Shown here in pieces: positions 30,320 through 38,661 of a stretch of 61,808 nucleotides of DNA. A program made the position numbers and the translations under genes. The stretch covers positions 1-61,808 of the forward strand of contig JADJMS010000032.1 in NCBI GenBank assembly GCA_016709495.1, given 5' to 3'. Source of the stretch: Candidatus Dechloromonas phosphorivorans (GTDB lineage: Bacteria > Pseudomonadota > Gammaproteobacteria > Burkholderiales > Rhodocyclaceae). The notes under the pieces are model-generated. The model had not been told where the DNA came from. It worked only from the letters and a program-made list of their open reading frames with translations, and ran no database searches. Position 1 is the stretch's first letter. Every line of letters begins with the position of its first letter.

Positions 30320-32098
30320 GGCAGGGAAGGGAAAATGAGAAACACATGCCGGGGGATTCCTGATTGGGTTCGGCCCATATTCTGCCGCCGTGGGCTTCAA
30401 TGATGGTCTTGCAGATCGGCAGGCCAAGGCCGAGGCCATCCGGTTTGGTCGTGAAGAAGGGCTCAAACAGATGAGGGATCTGCTCTGCTTCGAGACCAAT
30501 GCCCTGGTCGATGACATGAAGCGCTACGCGATTATCCAGCGGCTCGATGACGATACGTAGGTTCTGCCGCTCGACTGGCAAATCACGACTCGCGTCGATC
30601 GCATTCTTGATCAGATTCAGGAGGACTTGCAGGATCTGGGCTCCGTCAGCAAGCACCTGACAGTTGCCGGTCAGTTGATTCTCGATGCTGACCTCGGGCG
30701 CCCGTGCCAGCATCCCGACAATCAGGCGCCGCGCCTCCTCGGCGATCATGGCCGGGTTGACCTCTTCCCTGGTGGCCAGACGCTTGCGTGCAAAATGACG
30801 AATGCGCTGCACGATGCCGCCGGCTCGTTCAGCCTCTTTGGCAATTTCGCTCGATGCTTCGGTAATGGCTTCCTGCGTCAAATTACCACTTTCCTGTCGG
30901 CGCAAGACTGTCCGCGCATAGGTGCCGATGGTCGTCAGTGGTTGGTTGAGTTCGTGCGCAAGATTGCCGGAAAGCTCACCGAGCACTGATAGGCGCGACA
31001 GGTGTTCCATCTGCTCCTGACTTTCGCGCATTTTTGCTTCGGCCTGATCACGAGCGGCAAGGGATTCGCGCAACTCTGCCGTGCGCCGATGAACCTGATG
31101 CTCGACGCGCACCGTATGCACGATCCAGCCCGTCAAAATGGCAAGCAAGCCCAGCAACCAGGGCCAGAAACGGCGAACCAGACCTTCCGGTGTGATCTCA
31201 CGCAAATAGGCGTAGGGCCGATACGCAGTTCGCGAAACAGGTCGTGCACCGGTTGGTAATCGGCCGGCACCGACCAGCTCATGCCGCCTGACTCCGGCAT
31301 GCTGAGCAAGGCCCGTGCAACGGCTTTGGCCAGTACCGGGTCGGTTTGTCGGGTTACGGCGATCGGCCAGTTCGGGTAGAGGCGGGTTGATAGTACGCAC
31401 GCCAAATCGACATCATGGCGCGGTGACAAGGCCCGGAAATCCTCAAGCCGGATTTTCCCCTGCCCGGCCATCTGTTCCGGAAGGCAAGCGCGAACGATGC
31501 CTGCGTCTACTTCTCCGCGCTGTACTGCCTCGATGATCCGGTTCATCGGCAAACCGACAAAGCGGATTTCCTTTAGATCCGATTCGGCATCGATGCCCTG
31601 GTTCAGTATTTCCCGAGCCGCCACCAGGTAGCCGCCAAACGCTTCCGGCGCAACGGCCGCAACACGCTTCCCTGCCAGATCGGCCAGCACACGGAGTTCA
31701 GGCTGGTCTGCCCGGGTCAGGACTACCGAGCCGATAGCTCGAGCCGGGTGACTTTCTTCGGTGTCGAGCGTGGCGATCCGGCTGATGCCAAATTCGGCTT
31801 CCATGGTCACGTAATAGCCCGGGTTGGTAATCACCAGATCGACCCTGTCCTCGGCGATAGCTTGGCGCAGGCCAAGTGCATCATATTGATCGAGGCGAAA
31901 ATGATGTCCGGGCAAAGCCTGGTTCAGATAGCGGATGACCGGTGACCAGTCGGAAGCTGCGGCCCGTTCGCCCTGGTAGGCAAAAACACCTATCGCAACT
32001 TCGCCGCCCAATGCGTTTGAGGCCAGCAAATACAACAGCGCAACAACGCTGAAAACAAGCTTTGCCTTTGGTGAGCAAGTGGATGCCTGAACGCGCAT
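30303..32098 (-). CDS. ttrS: Tetrathionate sensor histidine kinase TtrS-like (one frameshift)
   Basis: About 598 residues. A signal or membrane segment (LVFSVVALLYLLASNALGGE), a periplasmic PhnD-like binding domain (VAIGVFAYQGERAAASDWSP, DLVITNPGYYVTME), a membrane helix (WPWLLGLLAILTGWIVHTV), and a kinase with H-box (LGELSGNLAHELNQPLTTIG) and ATPase motifs (LLNLIKNAIDASRD, PDGLGLGLPICKTIIEAHGG). The frame breaks at GGG 31215-31217 (plus strand); one more base gives IGPYAYLREITPEGL. Length matches Salmonella TtrS (about 592). Transcribed before ttrR. Confidence 0.88.
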
Positions 32099-32171
32099 CA
32101 GTGGAGTATGTCGGGCCAGGATGAGGGCGCCTGTTTCATTGCCAAGCTGGCGGAAACCCGGAACCAAACAG

Positions 32172-32195
32172 AACAGCCGCCCGCAGGCGGCTGTT
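32172..32195. terminator. Hairpin between fba and ttrS
   Basis: A perfect 10-bp stem (32172-32181 with 32186-32195) with a CGCA loop lies after the fba stop on the minus strand. The T-run after it is poor, so it may be a terminator or an RNA-protecting stem. Confidence 0.6.
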
Positions 32196-32219
32196 ACTGA
32201 TAATGCGGTGACGCATCGA

Positions 32220-33284
32220 TTACTTGACGATCTGGTTCAACTCACCCGAGGTGTAACGGGTAGCCATTTTTTCCATTGATACTGCCTTGATCTGGCTGGC
32301 GCGGCCGGCGCAGCCGAAGGCTTCAAAGCGTGCCAGGCAAATCTTCATGGCGGCTTCACGAGCTGGCTTGAGGTAGTCGCGGGGATCAAATTTGCCCGGA
32401 TTCTCGAACATGTAGCGGCGGATGGCGCCAGTCATGGCAAGGCGGATGTCGGTGTCGATATTGACCTTGCGCACGCCGTGCTTGATGCCCTTGACGATTT
32501 CCTCGACCGGCACGCCGTAGGTTTCCTTCATGTCGCCGCCGAATTCGCGGATTTCGGCGAGCAGTTCCTGCGGCACGCTGGAGGAGCCGTGCATGACGAG
32601 GTGGGTGTTCGGGATGCGGGCGTGGATTTCGGCGATGCGGTCGATGGCGAGAATGTCACCGGTCGGCTTCTTGGTGAACTTGTAAGCGCCGTGGCTGGTG
32701 CCGATGGCGATGGCCAGTGCGTCGCAGTTGGTTTGCTTGACGAAGTCGGCGGCCTGATCCGGGTCGGTGAGCAGCTGTTCGCGGGTCATCTTGCCTTCGG
32801 CGCCGTGGCCGTCTTCCTTGTCGCCCATCATGGTTTCGAGCGAGCCCAGCACGCCGAGTTCGGCTTCAACGGAAACGCCGATGGAGTGGGCGAACTTGAC
32901 GACTTCCTTGGAGACGCTGACGTTGTAGTCGTAGGAGGCGGTGGTCTTGCCGTCGGCTTCAAGCGAGCCGTCCATCATCACCGAGGTGAAGCCGGAGCGG
33001 ATGGCGCCCATGCAGACGGCCGGGCTCTGGCCGTGGTCCTGGTGCATGACGATGGGCAGATGCGGGTAGGCTTCGAGAGCGGCGAGAATCTGGTGACGCA
33101 GGAAGGGTTCGCCGGCGTATTTGCGGGCGCCGGCCGAGGCTTGCATGATCACTGGCGCGTCGATCTGGCTGGCGGCTTCGCAGATGGCCCAGACCTGTTC
33201 CATATTGTTAACGTTGAAAGCGGGCAGACCATAGCCGTTTTCGGCGGCGTGGTCGAGCAGTTGGCGCATGGATACGAGCGGCAT
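32220..33284 (-). CDS. fba: Fructose-bisphosphate aldolase class II
   Basis: Zinc-dependent aldolase for glycolysis and the Calvin cycle, 354 residues. Motifs: LPAFNVNNMEQVWAICEAAS, zinc-binding MHQDHGQSPAVCMGAI, SVMMDGSLEADGKT, VEAELGVLGSLE and HGSSSVPQELLAEI, GVRKVNIDTDIRLAMTGAIR. Last gene of a minus-strand carbon-metabolism run that starts at fbp. Intact; a strong AGGAGTTACC ribosome site precedes the ATG. Confidence 0.95.
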   Translation of the reverse strand: MPLVSMRQLLDHAAENGYGLPAFNVNNMEQVWAICEAASQIDAPVIMQASAGARKYAGEPFLRHQILAALEAYPHLPIVMHQDHGQSPAVCMGAIRSGFTSVMMDGSLEADGKTTASYDYNVSVSKEVVKFAHSIGVSVEAELGVLGSLETMMGDKEDGHGAEGKMTREQLLTDPDQAADFVKQTNCDALAIAIGTSHGAYKFTKKPTGDILAIDRIAEIHARIPNTHLVMHGSSSVPQELLAEIREFGGDMKETYGVPVEEIVKGIKHGVRKVNIDTDIRLAMTGAIRRYMFENPGKFDPRDYLKPAREAAMKICLARFEAFGCAGRASQIKAVSMEKMATRYTSGELNQIVK

Positions 33285-33326
33285 GGTAACTCCTGTTCGG
33301 TAACGTGTTTAATTAACTAATCTATT

Positions 33327-34760
33327 CTAGATGATTTGATGTTCGCCGACGCGGACGATCTTCAAGGTATTGGTGCCGCCGGAGCAACCGATTGGTTCGC
33401 CGATGGTCAGCACGATCAGGTCACCTTTTTGTACGACGCCACGATCGATCAAAAGTTGCTCGGCTTCGGCCAATAGCAGGTCGCGGTCGGTATGCTGCTG
33501 GTTCATCAGGAAGGGGTAAACGTCGCGGTAGAGCGCCATGCGGCCGATCGATTCGGCATCAGGCGTCAGTGCGTAGATCGGCACGCCGCAATTGAGGCGG
33601 CTCATCCACAGGGCGGTCGAGCCGGACTGGGTCAGCGCGGCGATGGCCTTGACCTTGAGGTGGTGCGCGGTCCAGATGGCGGCCATGGCAATCGACTGGT
33701 CGATGCGGGTGAAGATGCGGTCGAGGAATTCGCGGTCGAGCGTGACTTCGGCGGAACGCTCCGCTTCGATGCAGATGCGCGACATCGACTCAACGGTTTC
33801 CACCGGGTATTTGCCGCTCGCCGTTTCGGCGGAAAGCATCACGGCATCGGTGCCGTCGAGCACGGCATTGGCAACGTCGGAGACTTCGGCGCGAGTCGGC
33901 ACCGGCGAATAGATCATCGACTCCATCATTTGCGTGGCGGTGATGGTCAGCTTGTTCTTGTCGCGCGCCATGCGAATCATTTTTTTCTGCAGGGCGGGGA
34001 CGGTCGCATCGCCGACTTCAACAGCGAGATCGCCACGGGCGACCATGATGCCGTCCGAGGCATCGAGAATTTCTGCCAGATTGGTGATCGCTTCAACGCG
34101 CTCGATCTTGGCGATCAGCACGGCGGTGCTGCCGGCGGCACGCAAAAGTTGGCGCGCCATGTACATGTCGGCGGCACTCTTGGGGAAGGAGACGGCAACG
34201 AAATCGACGCCGATCTGCGCGGCTGTCTTGATGTCGTCCATGTCCTTGGCGGTCAGCGCCGGTGCGGTCAAGCCGCCACCCTGACGATTGATGCCCTTGT
34301 TGTTCGAGAGATCACCGCCGACGAGGACGCGGGTGTGGATTTCGTGGCCACGCACGCCGAGCACTTCCAGCTTCAAACGACCATCGTCGAGCAGCAGGAT
34401 GTCGCCATTGACCACATCCTTGGGCAGATCCTTGTAATCGAGGCCGACGCGTTCCTGGTTGCCGAGCGGGCACTGGGCGTCGAGGATGAAGTTTTCACCG
34501 GGAATCAGGGTGATTTTTCCGCCTTCAAACTTGCCGACGCGGATTTTTGGCCCTTGCAGATCGCCCAGAATGCCGACCGTTCGGCTAAATTTTGCAGCGG
34601 CAGCACGAATACCGGTGGCGCGAGCAATGTGGTCTTCGACCGTGCCGTGCGAAAAATTCATCCGTACGACGTCGATACCGGCTTGCACCAGGCTTTCAAG
34701 AACTTCAGTGGTGGATGAGGCGGGGCCTAATGTGGCAACAATTTTGGTGTGGCGTGACAT
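33327..34760 (-). CDS. pyk: Pyruvate kinase
   Basis: Makes pyruvate and ATP from phosphoenolpyruvate, 477 residues. Visible: RHTKIVATLGPASST, VRMNFSHG, GDLQGPKIRVG, the catalytic VLIAKIERVEAITNL and the Mg-site MVARGDLAVEVG, and ATQMMESMIYSPVPTRAEVS. Between pgk and fba on the minus strand. Intact. Confidence 0.95.
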   Translation of the reverse strand: MSRHTKIVATLGPASSTTEVLESLVQAGIDVVRMNFSHGTVEDHIARATGIRAAAAKFSRTVGILGDLQGPKIRVGKFEGGKITLIPGENFILDAQCPLGNQERVGLDYKDLPKDVVNGDILLLDDGRLKLEVLGVRGHEIHTRVLVGGDLSNNKGINRQGGGLTAPALTAKDMDDIKTAAQIGVDFVAVSFPKSAADMYMARQLLRAAGSTAVLIAKIERVEAITNLAEILDASDGIMVARGDLAVEVGDATVPALQKKMIRMARDKNKLTITATQMMESMIYSPVPTRAEVSDVANAVLDGTDAVMLSAETASGKYPVETVESMSRICIEAERSAEVTLDREFLDRIFTRIDQSIAMAAIWTAHHLKVKAIAALTQSGSTALWMSRLNCGVPIYALTPDAESIGRMALYRDVYPFLMNQQHTDRDLLLAEAEQLLIDRGVVQKGDLIVLTIGEPIGCSGGTNTLKIVRVGEHQII

Positions 34761-34788
34761 GTCTCTTCTCTAATTTTTAGTTGTTTTT

Positions 34789-34821
34789 GGCGGTTGACCG
34801 GAACACTTACGGTCAACCGCC
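34789..34821. other. Long hairpin between pgk and pyk
   Basis: An 11-bp perfect stem (GGCGGTTGACC 34789-34799 with GGTCAACCGCC 34811-34821). For the minus-strand operon it lies just after the pgk stop, but an A-rich rather than T-rich run follows, so it is more likely an RNA-processing or stability element than a terminator. Confidence 0.6.
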
Positions 34822-34831
34822 TTGTGCCGCC

Positions 34832-36016
34832 TTATGTTGCTGCGCGTTCTTCGAGAATGGCGATCGCCGGCAGGGTTTTGCCTTCGAGGAACTCCAGGAA
34901 GGCGCCGCCGCCGGTCGAGATATAGCCGACATCTTCGGCGATGTGGAACTTGGCGATGGCGGCCAGGGTGTCGCCGCCGCCGGCGATCGAGAAGGCTTCG
35001 GAGTGGGCGATGGCGGAGGCCATCATCTTGGTGCCGCCGGCGAACTGCGGCAGCTCGAAGACGCCGACCGGGCCGTTCCAGACGATGGTGCCGGCGTTGG
35101 CGATGATTTCGGCAAACTTGGCTGCCGTCTTCGGGCCGACGTCGAGAATGCGGTCGTTGGCGTGCACGTCCTCGACCGCAATCTTGTTGGCGCGGGCCAG
35201 GGCGGAGACTTCGTCGGCGACGACGACGTCGACCGGCAACGGCACTTCGGCGCCGCGTTCCTTCATGATGTCCATGATGGCGTGGGCTTCCTTGACCAGA
35301 TCGGCTTCGGCCAGCGAGTCGCCGATGCGCTTGCCATCGGCGAGCAGGAAGGTGTTGGCGATGCCGCCGCCGACGATCAGTTGATCAACCTTGCTGGCAA
35401 GTGACTTGAGGATGGTCAGCTTGGAGGACACTTTGGAGCCGCCAACGATGGCGACCAGCGGGCGCTTCGGGTTGGTCAGGGCCTTGGTCAGCGCGTCGAT
35501 TTCGGCGCCCATCAGCATGCCGGCGCAGGCCACCGGGGCGTACTTGGCGATACCGTGGGTGGTCGCTTCGGCGCGGTGGGCGGTGCCGAAGGCATCATTG
35601 ACGTAGATGTCGCAGAGCTTGGCCATCTTCTGGGCCAGTTCATCGTTGTTCTTCTTTTCGCCCTTGTTGACGCGGCAGTTTTCGAGCAGCACGACTTCGC
35701 CCGGCTTGACCTCAAAACCGCCGTCAACCCAGTTGGTAATCAGGCGCACCGAGGTGTGCAGCATCTGGCCAAGGCGTACGGCAACCGGCATCAGGCTGTC
35801 TTCGTGGCTCAGTTCGCCTTCGGTCGGGCGGCCAAGGTGCGAGGTGACCATCACCGCCGCGCCTTTTTCCAGGCAGTATTTGATCGACGGCAGCGAGGCG
35901 CGGATGCGGGTGTCTTCGGTGATGTTGCCGGCTTCGTCCTGCGGCACGTTAAGGTCGGCGCGGATGAAGACGCGTTTGCCGGAAAGGTCGAGATCGGTGA
36001 GTTTGATAACGTTCAT
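34832..36016 (-). CDS. pgk: Phosphoglycerate kinase
   Basis: Transfers phosphate between 1,3-bisphosphoglycerate and ADP, 394 residues. Motifs: GKRVFIRADLNVPQDEAG, VMVTSHLGRPTEG, LLENCRVNKGEKKNN, AIVGGSKVSSKLTIL, NGPVGVFELPQFAGG and the nucleotide site AFSIAGGGDTLAAIAKF. Order epd-pgk-(pyk)-fba is close to the epd-pgk-fbaA order of E. coli. Intact. Confidence 0.95.
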   Translation of the reverse strand: MNVIKLTDLDLSGKRVFIRADLNVPQDEAGNITEDTRIRASLPSIKYCLEKGAAVMVTSHLGRPTEGELSHEDSLMPVAVRLGQMLHTSVRLITNWVDGGFEVKPGEVVLLENCRVNKGEKKNNDELAQKMAKLCDIYVNDAFGTAHRAEATTHGIAKYAPVACAGMLMGAEIDALTKALTNPKRPLVAIVGGSKVSSKLTILKSLASKVDQLIVGGGIANTFLLADGKRIGDSLAEADLVKEAHAIMDIMKERGAEVPLPVDVVVADEVSALARANKIAVEDVHANDRILDVGPKTAAKFAEIIANAGTIVWNGPVGVFELPQFAGGTKMMASAIAHSEAFSIAGGGDTLAAIAKFHIAEDVGYISTGGGAFLEFLEGKTLPAIAILEERAAT

Positions 36017-36038
36017 GATTGCTCCCAGGATTATTGAA

Positions 36039-37076
36039 TTAACAGGATTCTTGCGTCCAGCGTTGTGACCAGTAGTCGGCCACTTCTAACATACGGTTGG
36101 CAAAGCCCCATTCGTTGTCGAACCAGACGAAGAGGTTGACCAGATGCGGCCCGCCGGTTCGTGTCTGGCTGCCATCGATGATGGCCGAATGCGGGTCGTG
36201 ATTGAAATCGATCGAGGCGTGCGCCGCTGTGGAGTAAGCGATCAGCTTGGCCAGCGGGCCTTGGGCTGCCTCGGCAAGCAGGGCGTTGATTTCGCTGGCG
36301 GAAACCGGGCGCTGTGTGCTGATGGTCAGGTCGATGGCCGAGACATTCAGGGTCGGGACGCGAATCGCCTTGGCCTGCAGGCGGCCGCTCAGTTGCGGCA
36401 GCAGGCGCTCGACGCCGCGTGCCAGCCCGGTCGACACCGGAATGATCGATTGCATGGCGGAGCGGGTGCGGCGCAGGTCATCGTGGTGATAGCCGTCGAT
36501 CAGCGGCTGGTCGTTCATCACCGAATGCAGCGTGGTGAGCATGGCCTGTTCGATACCGACTTCGCGGTCGAGCAGGTCAAGGATGGGGACGATGGCATTG
36601 GTCGTGCACGAAGCGGCCGAAACCAGACGCTCGCTGCCGGTCAGTGAGTGCTGATTGATGCCGTTGACGATGGTGGCATCGACATCGTTGGCACTGAAGC
36701 CGGGGTGCGAAAGTAGTAAACGTTGGCAACCGGCTGCCAAAAATCGGGTCAATTCCGGCCGTCGACCGTAACAGCCTGATGATTCGACGATCAGGTCTAT
36801 CCCCAGCGCCCGCCAATCGACTTCTTCCGGGCTGCGGGCATGGCTGACGCCAATCGCTCGGCCATCAATCAACAACTGGCCATCGCCGAAATCGACATGG
36901 CCGGGAAAGCGGCCATGGGTCGAGTCGTAGCGTGTCAGGTAGGCCATGCTTTCAAGGTTGGCCGGCTCGTTGATGGCGACCACCCGGAGATTGTGGGCGG
37001 CCGGCGATTCCAGCAGCGCGCGCAGGAAACAGCGACCGATACGGCCGTAGCCGTTGATGGCAAGGCGAAGAGGCAT
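36039..37076 (-). CDS. epd: Erythrose-4-phosphate dehydrogenase (GAPDH-like)
   Basis: GAPDH-superfamily enzyme of about 345 residues. NAD site LRLAINGYGRIGRCFLRALL, catalytic Cys in SAASCTTNAIVPIL. Several positions follow Epd rather than GAPDH: LLLSHPG, TLHSVMNDQPLIDGYHHDDL, RSAMQSIIPVSTGLARG, FNHDPHSAIIDGSQTR and WGFANRMLEVADYW. Epd oxidises erythrose-4-phosphate for pyridoxal phosphate synthesis. It sits between gap and pgk, and pdxA is also in the window. Start taken at MPLRLAING (37074-37076). A GAPDH side activity cannot be excluded. Confidence 0.82.
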   Translation of the reverse strand: MPLRLAINGYGRIGRCFLRALLESPAAHNLRVVAINEPANLESMAYLTRYDSTHGRFPGHVDFGDGQLLIDGRAIGVSHARSPEEVDWRALGIDLIVESSGCYGRRPELTRFLAAGCQRLLLSHPGFSANDVDATIVNGINQHSLTGSERLVSAASCTTNAIVPILDLLDREVGIEQAMLTTLHSVMNDQPLIDGYHHDDLRRTRSAMQSIIPVSTGLARGVERLLPQLSGRLQAKAIRVPTLNVSAIDLTISTQRPVSASEINALLAEAAQGPLAKLIAYSTAAHASIDFNHDPHSAIIDGSQTRTGGPHLVNLFVWFDNEWGFANRMLEVADYWSQRWTQESC

Positions 37077-37100
37077 GGATCGGTCAGGTACTTTCAAAAC

Positions 37101-37535
37101 TTACTTGGGGGCTTCCGCAGTGGTTTCCGGGCTGTATTCGACATAAACCAGATCAAGCGGGGTGCTGCCCTTGCAGATGCGGAATGGCAGCAAGGTTACG
37201 CTGGCATTGAACTCAAGCTTGCCCATGCCATTGAAGATGGCTAACGCGCGGCCCTTGTCGTTGCCGAAATAGAACGGGATGTGCTGTTTTCCGGTGCACC
37301 AGCTGCTTTCGCTGCTTGGCTTGCCAACGATGGCGATGGCTTCATCGTAGGTCATGCCAATTTTTAGTTTGCCAAAAGGTGAATCGGCGGGCGGGTTGCC
37401 AACGATGACTGGTGCGGCGGGTTCCGCGCTGGCGGCGGCGGGAGCATCGGCCTTCTTCTCGCTATCCTGAGCGATGACCGAGCCGCAAGCGATGGTGAGC
37501 AAAGTGATGAAGGTAATTTGACGTGCTTTGTGCAT
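37101..37535 (-). CDS. Secreted BamE/OmlA-like small protein
   Basis: 144 residues. Signal peptide (ITFITLLTIACGSVIAQ), a short Ala/Pro-rich linker, then a compact domain beginning FGKLKIGMTYDEAIAIVGKP, which resembles the SmpA/OmlA (BamE) fold, and continuing GKQHIPFYFGNDKGRALAIF. The same pattern recurs in the lipoprotein at 40776-41387 (RLIIGMDQTEVERILGG and FIPFYYGTDRHR). It lies between gap and epd on the same strand, so it is probably co-transcribed with central carbon genes. Function unknown. Confidence 0.75.
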   Translation of the reverse strand: MHKARQITFITLLTIACGSVIAQDSEKKADAPAAASAEPAAPVIVGNPPADSPFGKLKIGMTYDEAIAIVGKPSSESSWCTGKQHIPFYFGNDKGRALAIFNGMGKLEFNASVTLLPFRICKGSTPLDLVYVEYSPETTAEAPK

Positions 37536-37568
37536 CTTGATTCCTCCGAAAGTTTGTTGGGGAGAAGC

Positions 37569-37588
37569 AAAAGGGGCCTTGCGGCCCC
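37569..37588 (-). terminator. Intrinsic terminator downstream of gap
   Basis: Read on the minus strand, GGGGCC and GGCCCC form a stem with a 4-nt loop followed by TTTTGC, 18 bp after the gap stop. It would separate gap from the BamE-like gene and epd, at least in part. Confidence 0.75.
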
Positions 37589-37605
37589 CTCTTGAAACAA
37601 ACCGC

Positions 37606-38634
37606 TTACTTGGCGTTCATCCAGGCACGTGCGGCATCGAGCATGCGGCAGGAGTAACCCCATTCGTTGTCGTACCAGGCCAGTACCTTGACCAGCACGG
37701 AGCCATCTTCACTCTTGATGACGCGGGTCTGTGTTGCATCGAAAGTGGAGGAAACGGTGGTGTGGTTGAAGTCGGAGGAGACCAGTGGCTCGTTGTTTAC
37801 ATCCATGATGCCCTTGAGCGGGCCATTAGCCGCAGCGGTCATCAAGGCGTTGATTTCTTCCTTGGTGGTGGAGCGCTCAGCGGTGAAGGTCAGGTCAACC
37901 AGCGAAACGTTGATGGTCGGCACGCGCAGCGCGAAACCGTCAACCTTGCCAACCAGTTGCGGCAGCACCAGACCAACCGCTTTGGCGGCGCCGGTCTTGG
38001 TCGGGATGATGTTGGCCGCAGCAGCACGGGCGCGGCGCAGGTCCTTGTGACGAACGTCAACCGTCACCTGGTCGTTGGTGTAGGCGTGGATGGTGGTCAT
38101 CAGGCCCTGCTTGATGCCGATGGCGTCAGACAGGATCTTGGCAACCGGGGCCAGGCAGTTGGTGGTGCAGGAGGCGTTGGAGACAACGGTCATGTCGGCC
38201 TTCAGCGCGCCTTCGTTAACGCCCATAACGATGGTGGCATCGACATCGTCACCGCCGGGGGCGGAGATCAGCACGCGCTTGGCGCCTTGCTCAAGCAGTT
38301 CCTGAGCCTTGGCCTTGGTGGTGTAGGCGCCGGTGCACTCAAGCACGATATCAACGCCGTGGTCGGCCCAGTTGATGTCTTTCGCGTTCTTGGTCGAGTA
38401 GAAGGCGACTTTCTTGCCGTCGATGATGATGCAGTTTTCACCTTCGGTCTCGACGCTGGTGCGGAAACGACCGTGCGTGGTGTCGTACTTCAGCAGGTGG
38501 GCGTTGGTCGCCAGATCGCCAGCGGCGTTGATCGCAACGACGTCGAATTCATTTTGCAGACCTTGTTCGTAAATTGCGCGCAGCGTGCAACGACCGATAC
38601 GACCAAAACCATTGATTGCAACCTTGATAGCCAT
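37606..38634 (-). CDS. gap: Glyceraldehyde-3-phosphate dehydrogenase, type I
   Basis: 342 residues. MAIKVAINGFGRIGRCTLRA (NAD site), catalytic Cys in SNASCTTNCLAPVAKIL, TTIHAYTNDQVTVDVRHKDL and WYDNEWGYSCRMLDAARAW. It converts glyceraldehyde-3-phosphate to 1,3-bisphosphoglycerate in glycolysis or the reverse for the Calvin cycle and gluconeogenesis. 27 bp after tkt on the same strand. Intact. Confidence 0.95.
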   Translation of the reverse strand: MAIKVAINGFGRIGRCTLRAIYEQGLQNEFDVVAINAAGDLATNAHLLKYDTTHGRFRTSVETEGENCIIIDGKKVAFYSTKNAKDINWADHGVDIVLECTGAYTTKAKAQELLEQGAKRVLISAPGGDDVDATIVMGVNEGALKADMTVVSNASCTTNCLAPVAKILSDAIGIKQGLMTTIHAYTNDQVTVDVRHKDLRRARAAAANIIPTKTGAAKAVGLVLPQLVGKVDGFALRVPTINVSLVDLTFTAERSTTKEEINALMTAAANGPLKGIMDVNNEPLVSSDFNHTTVSSTFDATQTRVIKSEDGSVLVKVLAWYDNEWGYSCRMLDAARAWMNAK

Positions 38635-38661
38635 GTGATTCCTCTCTCTATTGAATTTGAA

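Noticed and set aside
32478..34718. Long plus-strand frames opposite fba and pyk
   Set aside because: Antisense shadows of intact, highly conserved enzymes with no ribosome sites or domain signatures.
36039..37076. Second copy of gap (GAPDH)
   Set aside because: Diagnostic residues match Epd better, see the feature entry.
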